A stretch of DNA of 64,000 nucleotides, from NCBI GenBank assembly GCA_029207755.1, contig JARCOQ010000002.1:4588001-4652000 (forward strand), written 5' to 3'. Below the pieces are notes generated by a model. The model had not been told where the DNA came from. It searched no databases and saw only the letters and a list, made by a program, of their open reading frames with translations. This stretch comes from Chamaea fasciata (Eukaryota; Chordata; Aves; Passeriformes; Sylviidae). Of the stretch, positions 12,101 to 27,100 are shown in pieces. Each line of letters starts with the position of its first letter. The stretch's first letter is position 1. Made by a program: the position numbers and the translations under genes.

Positions 12101-15100
12101 GACTCTTTTTAGTTGTCTCGATTTAAAGTGTTCATCTGACTTCCCTTGCCTGGCTTCACAGAGCATAAGTGTAACGTAACTGGGAAGAAATATCATGTTT
12201 TTCTTACTTTGTATTCCTGTGAGGTCACCTTGAGTGAGACTGTCAGCAGTGGAAATCCCAATGCCATCCCAAGGACAGGTATTATGGCTTGGTGTTACAA
12301 GGCTTGGAGAGACTCTTTGCATTTCTTTTGCTTTCTCAGGCTTGTGATGAGTGATATTTCTGGGAATGATTTCTGGGATGCTGGAACAAGTTTAGATCTG
12401 GAAGCATCTGACAAGTGTAACAACTTTCAGACAGCAGTAAGACAGGGTGGGTTTGATCTGGTGGCCAGAGCTGAGATCATTCACCTGAGGGCATCCAGAG
12501 TGACTTTCGTGAATGTGTGTAAGGGGCTGTGGTAAGGCAGTGTTAACGAGCACAGGGAAGCTGGTGAAGAGAATGAGGTGAGGAGCAGGGGGTGCCTGGG
12601 GAGAGCACCACAGAGAATGGGGAAGAGCAAGGAATAGTCCAATGTCTACTGCAGTCATTTTACACAGCCTGGGCATGGCAAAAAACTCCTTCATGGAGTG
12701 TTTTTGTGTTGAGGTTCTGTGCCGTGAGTGCTGAGTGTGTCAGGCCATGCTTTTCTGCAGCTGTTTTGGGTTTTCCCCTTTCCAGGTTAAGTACCCGGAG
12801 AGCTGAAATTCTTGGTTTTGCTATGGAGCTGTGAAAAATGGAACCATGCTTTTGTCTCAGCTGCAGCTGACTTGTTCAGGCATTGGTTTCTTGCTTCCAA
12901 AAAACTCTGACAATTAGTGGTCACGTTGCTAAGAACACAAGTCTGATAGGAACCAGACCAAGACATCCAATTAATTTCCCATAAGCACTCGACACATGCT
13001 GATGGTGATGGCTTTTGCTGATAAATTGCATTGGATTGGATTTAGTTCAACATGAGTAGGCAAGAACCTGTACAATACATAACCTCAGTGATCCCGCTGG
13101 CTCTCCATTCATCTGTTTACACATCTCTTTATAATTTCTGATTTTCTGGTCTCAGAGCCCAGATCTTGCTCTTCCTGATTCAGGCTTGATCCACATACGA
13201 AAGTGTAAATGGTGTGCCAGTATTCAGCCATGGGGGAGAGAACACTTCGAAATGATGCACAGTACCCAAGGTGCCAAAACCAATGATGCTTTTGCCCAAG
13301 AGTTTATTTTATTTGGGAAGTGGTATAAGCTGCCACCCTAAGGGCACAGTCTCTTACCAGTGAATGGATGCTTTTCTGCCAAAGCCCTGAGGTAAAGTCT
13401 AGGAGTAGCTTTGGTTCAGGACCCAGTGATTTCCATTTTCCTTATGTGCCACTCCTGTCAATAAAGGTACATGAAAATGGGGGATGCAACTATGAAATGC
13501 AGTGTCATAGAATCAGCTGTACTACCTCAGGCAAGCAGCAACACGAGCCAAATAATTGCAAAGAAAGAGAAGAGATGCTTGCACAGATAGGGAGACCCGT
13601 GTGACCTGAAGAATAATGTGTGCTGCCTTCTCTCGGACTTGAGTCTTGTGTTCTAGAAGGATGCAGCCTGAGACTATTCCACTGAACTACAGTATCTGGC
13701 TTTGTCATTGCTTCCAGGGTTTGGTGCTTCAGCTAAATTTCATTCTTACTACGTGGTGTTCAAGGTTCCTTCCAACCCAAACCGTTCTGTGATTCTGTTC
13801 CTAGAGGCTAAATGTGTAGTGTAGCTAAATCTTTCTGGGAGTCATTTCACCTCAGGGAGGCGTAGGCTTTCTCTGATGGTCAATGGCAAAGCAAGAGCCT
13901 CAGTTATCACCTCTCACTTGCCTTCTCTCTTGCTCAGGGAAGGCGCTTAGGAAGATCAGGCTCACAAGGCTCAAACCCGCCCTTACAAATATCCCCTCTG
14001 TAATTGCTTCCTGGAATTTTCTTTAATCACCAGTGAAATGTATTAGTGATAGCTTGTGTGTAGTGTTGATTGCATAGTTTGAATGCATAATCTGAGGATA
14101 GTTCAGGAAAGGAATCAGTGCAGGGAGACAAATGCACATTGCCAGTTGAAACAGACAAACCCCGTACAATTATATTTCGGAAGTGTGATTATTTTTAAGC
14201 TCTTTCTCCGGGAGTCTTGTGTATATATATATTTGTACAGACACACAAAACCATGGATTCTTTTTATTTTCCAAGAGGAAGGGTAACTGTGTTTATAAGA
14301 TGCAATTGATTAATATTTTCAGACCTTTTTCTTTGCGTTTATGAGTGCAAGAAGGAAGGAAAGCAAAATAGTCACGTAGTCATGAGACTCCCAGGAGCTA
14401 GATTTTTTCCTTGCAAAACTGGAAACATTGTGAAGTTCACAATGAACAGATTCCTTCTCTAGAGTGCAGGAATTGCATTTCCATGATGACTTTGAAGTAT
14501 GGGCTAATTTTTCTCTGTCTACATCAGTCAAAACATAGCACAACACAATTCAGTTTCTTTTTAGTCCTATTTTTATTAAACCAGACAAAGAGCTACCATG
14601 GTGCTGTCACTAAGCTTCTCATAATTTTTCACATATTTCACTCTTTTTTTTTTTTCTCTGCTGTATTAACAACTCAGAATTCTGCCCTGTGATACGTCTG
14701 AGGCTTTTCTTGTGTCGACTACACTACATTTTAAGGTCAGCAGTTACTTCTTGAAGGTGAGGAAGTCCTATAATTCCCATGGCTGAACATAACTGATCAG
14801 TGTAAAGCCACCATCTTGTCTTCAGGCAGTCAAACATCCTGGTAGCCTTTTTGATGGACACTGTTACAGCAGTGACATAGTACATGACTCAATTCCAGTC
14901 ATTCTTTTTTGGCAGAGGAAATAACAGGTGTATAATTTCCCAGTTCAGCCATATATAATTATATATAATTTGACTTAAATAGATCTAAAGTTTCCTCTGC
15001 TCCAGTCTCCCAGTCTGAGGCACTGTGTTGCTCTTAAATGCTATTCTTGGAAGGAATCTGAAAATAATACTTAAGAAGTTAATAAAGAACTTGGGATAGG

Positions 15101-18100
15101 ATATAGAAGATGCCAGATAATTTTCTGGGCATCTCCAAAATCCTATTCGGTAGAAAAAGAATTCCTGTGTTTTCCCAAAAGCTGCTTTTCTTTTCTTGAT
15201 ATAGACGTTCACATGGGGGTAGGGTGGGGAAAGTTAGTCAGATGAGAATTTGCTAAAGCTCAGCTAATCATTTATTAAAGCAGTCCCTGGCTTGCCAAAC
15301 TCATTAATCTCATTAACAGGGAAGGAGGGCTATGGTGCATGGTTAGCTGAGAGCACTGTGTTTACTAAGCGGCGTACTTGGTTCACAAGGGAAAGATTTA
15401 AATATTCAGTGTGTCACTGTTTTATCCCTGAAGCTGAGGTAACGTGGTGAGTCACTTGATCAGCTCATGCCACATGCTGGCCTTGGCCTCACACTGTGAG
15501 GGGGTCAGGCACGGAGCTGCCGGACATAGGTCTGACATGGACCCATTGGTTTTTCAAGGTGTTCTTCATGTTTCTTGTGTTCAGATGCAACCCAGGAAGC
15601 CTGAATCTAATCTCTGGAGAGGGTTAGATGTCACCACTTGGTTCACCTTGAGAAGCAAGTGGTGGCAGTCCCTTAGTGCCAAATGGCCCCTGTGCTTGGT
15701 CCCTGGGTAAAGGAATCCTGGCAGAAATGTCCCAGCCGCCACTTCCTGAATAATCTCTTTGCCTGTGTCTCAGGAAAGTGCAGGAGCTGCCTCATCCCCC
15801 TGCCTGTCCTGTGGGAGAGCTCAGCTGTGCTTGGTAGTGCTCTGGAGAACAGCCACACTTCAGTGTTTGGATTTGGGTCCAGGCACTTCAGGCAAGACTG
15901 ATAACCTCCTGTGCAACTTCCACATGGCACATGCACAATGTGCATGATGTCCTGCATTCGTTATATGCATGATGTAGCGTTTCTGTGCAAATGGCAGAGC
16001 ATCCTTGTGCTCCTCAAGCTTTCACAAAGTAGTCCCCAAGGCCAAATCCTGCCTAGATCAGTAACTCTGTTAGTATCAGTGACCACCTTGCCTCTCTGAA
16101 ATAAGCCTTCCCCTAGGTTCTGTCCATACTGTGTTTTCCTCTCCAGCTGGGATTTATAGACTTTGTGCTTTAACGTTCAGACAGTGATAACTTGTTGAAT
16201 TTAATATTCACTGTTTTTCCAGCCTCTTCACTTCCCTTTGGTTCTGAATCCTGATCATGCAATCTCTGCTCACTTTTGCTTTTCAGGTCTGCAGCTGTCT
16301 CCACCTTGTCTCTTAATGCCTGCTGCTGTTATACAGTTGATGCATTTATTGCTTTCTGTCTCCTTCAAGCTCCAATGCTTTAGTCTATGCCTTTTTTTTC
16401 CCCCCATTCTAAAGATATCTCCTGTCATTTCACTTTCTTTTGCCAATTTCCATCTCCTTTTCATCTCTGCTTTCTGGAGTGGGTGGGTTATTTTTGCTGA
16501 CTCCATTTCCTCTCTTCTCTGCATAGTTTCTGAATCTTCTGCAACCTGACTGCAGCCCTTTGTACTTATTTTGACCCGAGCTGAGACAACTTCTCCAGCC
16601 TCTTCAAATTGAATGCAAGCTTCCTGATTGTCATCCTGCTTATTTTTCTGCTTCTTATATTGCTCTGATACTTTATCCCTACTGTTTTTTCTTGCATTTT
16701 CCCTTCTTTTCTACTGCTTCTTGATATCAAGAAGTCTTTCTTTGTCCTCTGTCTTTTCATTCCTCACTAAGCTTCCCCAAGTCCACTAGTCCCTCCTCCA
16801 GATGTTGTGTAGATTTTCTCTTCTGCTTTGTTGTCTCGAATGCTTTCTTGCATTTCCTCTTTTTCCCTGTTTCCATGTGTATTCCCTCTTTTCCACCTGC
16901 TCTGGCTGAGGTGTGTGGTAACAACAACATTTTCCATACTGAACGAGATTCCCTTTTTCCAGTGTTGTGTGAGTGCTCTCAGACATTGCTGCCTGCAGCA
17001 CAAGGAGGGAAGCAATGAAGGGCATGCGGGGGAGTTTTGGCCACATCCCTGTGGGGGGATGGAGTGCCTCACTCTCCCAAGGGCTGACATTGCTCACTGA
17101 CTCTCCCCCAGCTACACAAGGGTGTAGGAGCAGTCTCCTGCATCTTCTCTGGGGCCTTAATGCATCAGGTCCAGGCTGAAGCTCTCCTGTCAGCTGTTAG
17201 ATAAACATTACATGTTGAGATCCCTCTCCTCCCTGGCAGTGTGAAAAACTTGAGGGTTTGGGCCCTTTTTCTCCACACCTCCCACATGGAGCAGTTTCTC
17301 TCAGTGCTACTTGCCAGCCCTGGGAAGAGCTCTGTGATTTGGATCCACTCCTTCGTGTGTCTCTGGAGTTTTGCAGAGCAGGCAGCACTAACTGGGCAGC
17401 AGTGCAGAATGTGCAGGTTGGCCCAGGCACTGTGTATTGCCTGACTTGTAAAGAGGAGGTGTGATGCCACTGAAATGGGGAAGGAGGTGACTTACTCTGC
17501 AGTGGGGATGTCATGAACTCAGGATCTGTCCCCTTGGCTGACCTGCTGTACAAGTGGAGCATAGCCATCCCTAAAATACCTCTTCCTTAGGTTTGAACCT
17601 GCCACAGAAGCTGTGAATCATCACACCATTGTGTTAGGGCTTCTACAGCACAAGGATGCTGCATTTGAGCCTTCAGCCCCATCATGCTGTGTTTTTCTTT
17701 GTGACTGTAAGCTATGAGAAAGCAAACTTCTGCTGCCAACATCCGTGCTTACATACATTGAGAGGTGTTGCGCCCCAGCACCTGAAACAGATGGACAATT
17801 TTATGTGTGTGGGGAGAATGATGCTGTGATAAAATGCAGTAGCTCCCTCTTCAAGCAGTGCCAAAGCATATGATACTCATGTTTTTGTCTTCTAGCTGAG
17901 GTGGAAGGGTTGCAGGTCACTGTGCCTGAGAAGAAGAAGGTGGCCATGTTATTTCAGCCTGCCCTGCTTCGCTGCCATTTCTCTACTTCTTCCACCCAAC
18001 CAGCTGTGGTACAGTGGAGGTACAAATCCTACTGCCAGGATCGGATGGGAGAAGCTCTGGGCATGGTGACTTCTGGTTTGCAAACAATGAGCAAGAGGAA

Positions 18101-21100
18101 CCTGGACTGGGATCCCTACCTGGACTGTGTGGACAGCAGGAGGACCGTCCGTGTCGTGGCCTCCAAACAGGGATCTGCCATCACCATAGGAGACTTCTAT
18201 AAGGAAAGAGACGTCAGCATTGTCCATGGTAACTCTCCTACCCCAGTGATGCCTGGTGGGGGCTGGAATGGGCCCTTAGCAATTTGGGATACTGGAGTCT
18301 GGCAGTAATTGTTCAGTTGACTCTTCTGTGGGAAGGGAGCTGTCGTATTTAGGATTCAGCCAACCACCCATAGACCCAAAGGTAATTTCCTTTGGCACTT
18401 CCCTTCAATTGACTCCACCTAGGTCTTCAATTCAGATACAGTATCCTTTTTTCCCTTCCATGAAGTGGAAGCTTTTTATTCTTGACTTCTGCATATTGCT
18501 GTGTATAGAGATTTTCCTTAGCAAAGGGGTGGCAGCAAGAGATATATAAATTCAGTCTCTGCAGATTTGCAAGGTTTTTCTTCCTTGCAAATGCCACTGA
18601 TATTTTCCTAGTTCTGAAATACCAAGATTATCCTACGCCTCATGTTTGCTCAGCCACAGACTTCACCAGCTTACCCTGTCATGAACCTAAACCCACACAG
18701 CCTTGGGCAGAGTGAAAGGAAGGGATTTCTGTGGGGCAAAGTCAGGTTGGGTGGAGATGGGGAACGGCAGGATCCTTAAACATTTTTGTCTGGAAGGCTG
18801 CGTAAGAGACCATGTCCCTCGAAAGTGCAAGGTGTCTGATTGACTGGGGTGACCACCTAGACAGAAGTGGAGACTGCTTGGTGTGGAGAGCATGTGATCA
18901 GCCTCACAAGAGGGAGTGTTTCCCCTTGTCTCTGTGTAACCTCTTCACCAATGACTGAGGAGCTGTAGAGGAGACTGTCTAAGCCCTTCTTTCATGACAT
19001 GAGTAGTTGGGAGCCCAGCCTTAGGTGACAGGAAGGACAGAGAGAGACATTAGTGACCTCTTCTGCTCTTGGCACTTGCAGAAGGAGCTGCCTCTGCAGC
19101 ATTATCTGTCTTTCTACCTACAGCTAGAGGTCTGGAGCCTGTTGTTTTTTCCTGAATACCATGAGATTCTGGATAAGGTTAACCCCTCTTCTTTAGTAAG
19201 GAAAAGAAATGGATTTGGGACACAGAGCATTCAACACTCCATCCTTCCTGTAAGCATTGGAGGGAAAGCCTGACTTTTCTTTTTTGCCTTCCAGATGCAG
19301 ACCTGCAGATTGGGAAGCTGATGTGGGGAGACAGTGGCCTCTATTACTGCCTTATTATCACACCAGATGATGTGGAGGGCAAGAATGAAGAATCAGTGGA
19401 GCTGCTCGTGCTTGGTGAGGCCTCTTGTCGGGCTGCTTTTTCGGCAGATACCTGATGCATCTTTCCTCCTGCTCTCTCGCTGTCTCTCCATCTCTGTGCA
19501 CCGTATTACTATGGGTGTAAGAGCTATGCAAAACAGTCCCTGCAGCACTGTCACCATTGCCTTGCACCTTGTGCAGTCATTCACACCTAGGCAAAGTGGG
19601 TGGCAAATGCTACCAAACCAGAATAGTAATGTTTACACCCACACTGCTCACACGTTACACAGGCGTAAATGACTGCAGAAAGTGCGGGGCTATGGAAAGG
19701 CAGAACCCTTGTTTTTAAGGGATAAAACAAAAAAGCTTGCAGCAAAATGAACACTTGAGACAGAGTCTTTTAACAGCAGACACCCAGAAGACATCAGATC
19801 CTGTGAGTTTTGCAGTCCTCGTCCCACTCTTCTGACCTGTGAGGATGTCAAAAAGCACTGTGTTGAATGTGTCAGTTTGGGAGATTCTTCTGTGTGCCTA
19901 ATAACACTTGTCCAGTTAGAGGTGCAGTTTCATGGTCATCCTAAGCAGGTCTGAGCTGGTGCTGCCACTGACAGGACCTGCCCTCTCTGTGGTGTGTGTG
20001 CTTGGCTCTGTTTCTGTTGAGCTCCCTTGAGTAGTGTGCTGTGCAGGATCAGTTTCTTCCCTATTTTCAGGGTTTGCTTTCAGTGGTGGCTTCCGTGATA
20101 CAGCTCACTGTAAAGGTCAGAAAAGCAGCCATTCCAGCTAGAGGAGAAAAGCAGAGTGGAATGGGTCTTTCAGGGGCTTTTGTTGACATGACTGGAGCCA
20201 GCTGTAGTAATTCATCCCTAGATTCCCCAGGAGAACAAGCGGAGTTTTTCCCAGCTTACCTTAAGACCTCACCGTGGCTCTTGTGTGTACAGATCTGTGC
20301 ATCCTCTGATGGGAATATTAAAAAGCTTGGGTTGATAGTGTGTAGGTGACCTGTGGAGGTGTACAACAGAACACGTCTGTCAAGCGTTCCCCTGATCTCC
20401 TGCCAAAGGTCAGAGTTTAACTGGTATTTATTTTTGGAGCTGTAGTTATCATCACCAAGTAAACCAGACTAAATGGGTGAGTGGCTACCATTGCCTCTCC
20501 TCACCCCTTTAATGTCAGTCAGACAATGGACAGTTGGAGTGGGAGGTCAGAAAGTGGAAAGTCAGTCTGGTCACTCCAGAAAACAGTGTCACGCCTGTGT
20601 GAATCCACAGTGTCACTGTGTATCATCTGCCACTTAGTAACAGGCCCAGGACTGACTTGTATGAGTTCAGGTGAGGTTATCTCTGCCATGTGGCAGTGGT
20701 AGCTGTTAAAATCCTCTCCTGAGGTCCCGTGTCTGTGTAGTGATGAGCTGCTGAATTTTTGTCCCTTCTTCACCTTCCTGTCTAGGATTTGGTGTCTTCC
20801 TCTTGTGTATCTACAACTGTGCTCAGACACCAGTGATGAAATAGTGCCATGGTAACAGGAAGGATTGGTTTTTCAGTGTGTACAGAAGACTGTGGGGAGA
20901 AAACACAGAAATCCCCTCCTCTGGAGCTGTCTTGATGCCTGTGCCCCCAGTTCATTGTGGCTATGTTGGGGGACACCTGTAGCTTAGGCTGCATCACCCT
21001 TGGCCACATCTGCTTTTCTGTTCAGCCTCTGGGTCTGACCTTGCACTTTATGCAGCTCTCTGCCAGGTTTGGCAGCAGCATGAAAGCAGACTTGTCGTGG

Positions 21101-24100
21101 GCTTACTTCTGCCTCATGCTGTTAGGCAGCTTCTGTATATTGCTTTTCCTGGGTAGAGGCAACATTCCAGCTTTTGGTGCAGTTCCAGGGTTACCTACCT
21201 GTTTTCCTCCTTCCCCCTCTTTCCCTTCCCCCGTTATTCTTTTCCTTCTGCCTTTGCTGTTACTTTTTCTTTGCTTTCCTTTATCTCTCCCTGTTGATGG
21301 CTAAAGGATGAAGCAGCCAGTGATGAAAATACCATTTCTTAATATTCTGCATATTCTGGGATATTTTTTGTTCCATCCCACTGCTTGGAGGGAGATGCTG
21401 AATACAGATGTAGATTGTAGCAATTCCACAGTCCCAGGGGACGTGTGGTAAAAGGGTTTTGTTTGCTGTTCTGCTGCTCTTTTGGTGGAACCCAGATTCC
21501 CTGTTGGAGAGGTTGGGGCAGCAGAGGGATAGTGTGCACATTGCTGTTTGCTCCCTGCTGACAGTGGTCTGTCAGATACAATTTACATTGCTTATTTTGG
21601 GGTTGCTGCATGGTTTCAGCATAAATTAGAATTTTGAATAGAGCAGAGGTTCTACCCAGTCACGTTATCCTTGGGGTGACAGAAAAATCAGAATGGAAAA
21701 GGAAATAGGAAAATATCCCTTCTAGTGGTTTCAAATTAATGCCAGGATGAAAGGGCAGTTTAGTATCATGTTGAAACCATGAAAGGACTGAGGGGCAAAA
21801 ATGGAAGACATCATACTAATAGCATCAGTAAATTAATGGAAGTTTGTTTAGTTAAAAGTGGAGAGTTCTGCTTTTTTACAGTGAATCATGAAAAATTGAT
21901 CAAAAGGCACTTTATTGCAACTTAGAGCAAAATCCTAAACCCGGGCAATTTACAGTATTTTTTTTTTTTTTATTTTATTTTTTATTTTATTATTTTTTTT
22001 TTTTTTCTGAGGAAAGTGATCACAGAGACCTTCAGTGAGCTCTTAAGTAGCCATGGAGCCTGGCTCATGATGGGATTGCATGTTGGGTTTTGTTACCTGG
22101 ATGTGTCATGTTGACACACAGAGCTGCTGGTCAGCTCTAGGTACCATCAGAGAATCCCATGTGCTGTCCTCGTGTCACGCTGATTTCAGAAAAGCATACA
22201 AGCATTTATTTATATCCATTTGTGCTCAGCAAAGCTGATGGGATTTGTAAAGCATACCTGATGTTAGGCATGTGCTCATTACGTCCATTGCTGAAAAGAC
22301 CATTCAATATCTTCTGCTTAGTCAGGGAGTTTAACCCTCCCTAAGGGAATAAATGCAGGTGAGGGAAGAGGGGCAGCAATCTCTGCCTCAGGAACACAAG
22401 AGACTGACTGGTAGGGAACCTCCTGTAGAGTAAGGAGAGAATTTAAATTTTAAAAAATACTATTACACATTTATTGCATTTTAAAATGTATTCCTTAGTC
22501 CTTATAAAACTCTACAGCTGTCTGAAAGGAGGTTGTAGCAAGGTGGGGGCTCATCCTCAAGGTCTGCCAGAGGGGGCAGGGGTTCAGGTTGGACATCAAA
22601 AGGAATTTCTTCCCAGAAGGGTTGGTTAAACACTGGAATGGGCTGCCCAGGCAGGTGATGAAGTCACTGTCTCTGAGGTGTTTAAGGAAAGACTGGATGT
22701 GGCACTCAGTTCCATGGTCTGGTGGTGTTTGGTCACATGTTGGACTAGATGAGCTCAGAGGTCTTTTCCAACCTAAACGATTCTGTGATTCTGTGGTATA
22801 TGTGCATTTTGATGGCATTTAGAATCTCCAAACAGGATGTGGTGTGCTGGAAAATGTATGAACTCTGCATATGCTGCAGACTAGTCCAGAGTTTAGCAAT
22901 TCCACAGCAGGAATCAAGTGATACTCCCTGCACTCGTGTTTTATTAAAAAAGGAGAACCTTTGCTGACATTACAGTTGGGCTAATGAACCCATTTTCTAC
23001 TTCATACATTTTGTTTTTTAGACTTTTTGATACGATCGAATCTAAAAGGCTGAATCCTAAACTGAAGGAAGTCTACATTTCTGTTGTAGTAGCTGGCAGC
23101 TAATGCCCTGCTTCTTGAAACACAGACAGTGCTATTAATCATATTGTTATTTGTAGCCCCTGTGTATTGCTTTTTTTTATGAGAATGTCAATGGGCTTCA
23201 GTAAAGTAATTAATTGCAGCTTTTCTGAAGGGAGCTGCAGGTATACCAGTGCAGGGATGCAGTGTGCCTGGTGTAACCTTCAAACCAGAAGTCCAGTGCA
23301 GTGTCAGAGTCACCCTAGCTTCATGTCACCAGCTCACATCAGGAAGCAGTCCAGCTTCATTGCATGGCATTACCTACAAGCCAATGAGGCTTCCCAAGAG
23401 CCAGAATTTACTAACCAGGTGCAGGGACCTATGGAAGCTGCTACACTGCTCCCTTTCCAAGCTAGAACAGCTACAGAGCAGTGCCTGTACCTACAGCTCA
23501 GCACAGCTGGGCATCCTGGAACACATAGGTCTGTGCAAGCTCGGTGATGTTTGCATTCTGAGAGTTTAGTTAGCTTAGACATGCTTCACAAACACAGTGC
23601 TTCCATTCCCCAGGACCTGTCAAGTCTCTGGAAGAGGCCAGAAAGTGCTCTACCAATCCCAGTTGTTGGTTTGATGCTTGGGTTCATGATCCATGTGCTT
23701 TCCTAGACAGCTGTTGTCTGCTTTCTTTTCCATCCAATTCACCAGCTAATATTACATAAGCTGTGTATCAATGAAATATTGTTTTATAGTTAATCACAGA
23801 ATCATAGAATCATTAAGGTTGGAGAAGACCTCCAAGACCGCTAGTTCAACCTTTGATTGAAGATCACCATCTCAACTAAAGCAGCTAGCACTGAGTGCCA
23901 CATTCAGTTGTTTCTTGAACACCTCCAGGGATGATGATCCCACCACTTCCCTGGGCTGCCCATTCCAGTGCTTAACCACCCTTTCAGTGGCAAAATTATT
24001 CCTGATATCCAACCTGAAACTGCCTGGCACAGCTAGAGGCCATTTCCTCTCATTCTGTCGCTTCTTCCCTGGGAGAACAGGTCGACCCATCTTTCCACAC

Positions 24101-27100
24101 TTTCCTTTCAGGTGGTTGTGGAGAGTGGTAAGGTCCCTCCTGAGCCTGCATTTCTCCAGGTTAAATACCCTCAAGCACTCCTCATCAGACTCGTGCTCCA
24201 GATCCTTCCCCAGCTCTGTTCCCTTCTCTAGACTCACTCCAACACCTCAATGCCTTAGAGTGAGGGGCCCAAACATAAGCACAGGACTTGAGGGGCCTCA
24301 CCAGTGCTGAGTACAGAGGGACAATCACTGCCCTGGTCCTGCTGGTCACACTATTCCTGATCCAAACCGGGACCTCCTTGACCACCTGGGCACACTCTGT
24401 CTGATGTTCAGCCACTTCTGACCAGCCCCTTCAGATCCTTTCTCATCATGCAGTTTTCCAGCCGCTGTTCTCCAGCCTGTAGCACTGCTAGCTTCTCCAG
24501 GAAAATGCTGTGGGAGACACTCTCAAAGGCTTTATGAAGTTCAGGAGGACACATCCACAGTCTTTCTCTTATCTTCTGTGTGGGTGATATGGTCATAAAA
24601 AGGAGATCAGCTTGGTCAAGGAGGACTTGCCTTTCCTAAACCCATGCTGGATCCTTCTGATCCACTAGTTGTCCTGTATGTGCTGTGTGGTTGGACTCAA
24701 GATCATTTATTCCATAACCTTCCCGAGAGCGCCAAGGTCAGTCTGACAGGCCTAAAATTCCCCATATAAATCTTTCAGAAGCTGAAGCTTCTCCCATTGT
24801 TATGCTTTAAATAACAACAGTTAGCACTTGAGGTTTGTGTTAATTTCTGGAGACTAACATTGGTAAACTGACATCCTCTGTAGCTTATATTACCAGCCAG
24901 TATCTGTATAGGCTAAACCCGAAATTTAAAAAGTCTCACACCCGTAGTAAAAGTAGTAAAGGATGTAAAATAAAGAATGTAGATACATATACACACAGCA
25001 TATTGTACAGTAATTAATGTACTAATAGAGACATGTGTTGACTTTCAGTGAGGATAAATTTCCACTGGGACACGTGTGTATGGTGTGCAATGCTAATAAG
25101 GCAGTTCTTACTCAGCAAAGTGACTCAATAGCTGGTATAAATATAGCCAGGTTTGGAGTCTCTTCTATGCCAGGAGAGACTGTATAATAAAATTTGACAT
25201 GATTTCGGAGATTGAAAAGTTCTTGGCAAAATTTTCCCTTACACGATGTTGGTTTTAGGATTTTGCTCTGATTTGCTGAAAAGCTGCCAGTAGCATCTGA
25301 GCCAGTGCTCGGTCAGAGGAGCTGGCAGAGTTGTGCTGGTGGCCTTGTGTTGGGGATGTGTTGGCCCACATCTCAGCTGGGAAAATGTCTGTGAGCAACT
25401 CCACGGAGAGAGCTCGCTGACCTTGAGCTGGGACCAAAGCTGGGTAGTGCCAGCAGGCGAAGGAAGTGATTGGCAAAGGAGCCTTCCTCTTAAAAATCCT
25501 GGAGAAGTGTTGATGCACTGCCCCAAACCACTGTGCTGCCACCTTCCTAACCCGCTTCCAGTCCCCCTCATCCTAGCCCAGCCTACTCCTCGTTATTTAT
25601 TTCACACCAATTAGAAGTGCTACTTGTTGCCAAGGTTTTTTACCCCTGTTTTCCTCCTTATTTGCCAGCTGCTCACAAAGGAGACTGGTGCGATTAAAAG
25701 ACCGCGGTTACTAAGGTAGCCATGGCAACAGCCTCCTTGGAGGTCTCTGTTGCCTGCTAAAACTTTGATCTCCAAAAGGGGCTGCTGCTGTTTCTCTGTC
25801 CAATTGAAGAGAAGGATGGGAAGAAAGGATAAAGTTTACTCCAAGCAGAGGGTGCACAGTGGAACTCCTTGCAGAGCCATGCTCCCCCAATAAATCTCAC
25901 AGCAGCTGCCTTGGAAAAGTATCTGATTTACAAGGGCCACACTTCCTCTGCTGTGCTTTCCAGCCTCTCCTCGGGACAGTGTCCCTTGCCAGGGGCCTCT
26001 TGCTGTGGCATGGCTTGGCAAAGTTTCCCACCACTGAGAAGGAAATAAGTCCCTCTGTAGCTGCTGTGTCCTGTGATCCCACTGCAGCAGCTAGGGCTGC
26101 GGAAGCAGCCTGCAAGCAGGAAAGCAGTTCAGCAGTTGCAGCCATAGTTACCCAATATTTATCACATTTATGCGTTTGCCAGGATCTGCCGTGCTCCCAT
26201 ATTTACCCAATTGCCGTGTTTCTGACTGCACCTGCGCCTACTTTATTCATGCCATCATTTCTTTTCAGCTGCACCACTTACCCTAATTATTTTTGTGTCT
26301 CTTCTCTGCAGACTCTCTGCTAATTGTGTGCTTGACTCCAGGTCTTCCCTGCTCCGCTGCTATTTGCTCACTGCAAATGTTGCCCTGCTCTGTCGCCTGC
26401 CTGCCTCCCGTGTATTAACTCCTGTCCTCGCTCGCCTCTGCTGTGTGTCTGCACCTCTTGGAGCTGCTCTGCATCCCCTCAGCTTTTCCTCTCCCATTCC
26501 TCCTCCTGTGCTCTTGCCAGTGCAGATGGGGGGCTTCCGAGCTCCGTTGCATTTCAAGGCTGGCTGGGGCCTGGGGCGTGTGAGGTGCCCGGTGAGAGGC
26601 CACTGTGGGCAGGTAAAACCCTTCAGCAGCCTGGTGGGAATGGAGATGGCTCATGTCCCAGATCCTTGCAGAATGAGGACAAGCTCCTAGCTCTGACACA
26701 GTCACCCGGAACAACCCTGGAAATTTGGGCCATTGTCTATTCCCTCTACCCCTTCGGTGGTGAGAGCTTGCACAGAGGACATGAAGCTCTTGTGGGTGGG
26801 GGCACAGATCTGTGACTCAGCAGTGGTGCCCAGCCATGGCTGGGAGTGCCTGCAGCCCTTTCTCAGCTGCGCAGAGCTGCTGTGCAGAGGTGGTGGGGCC
26901 ACATGGACTCTTGGCAGGATGTTTTACTGAATTGTTTCTTCCCCCCCAACTGCTATCTAGCCCCAGCGTCCACTTTAAAATTTCCTTGGAAAAAAACCCA
27001 AAAAATGAGAGAAAAGGAGGTGACCTTAAAGCCCAGGGAAGGAGCATCCTAGGCATGGAGAGATGGGTGGATGCTGGCCATGGGTGCTCTGACTGCCTCC

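Noticed and set aside
12146..12535. 129-codon open frame in ILDR2 intron 1
   Set aside because: No recognisable domain, no good splice sites, and length within what is expected by chance in an 8.8 kb intron.
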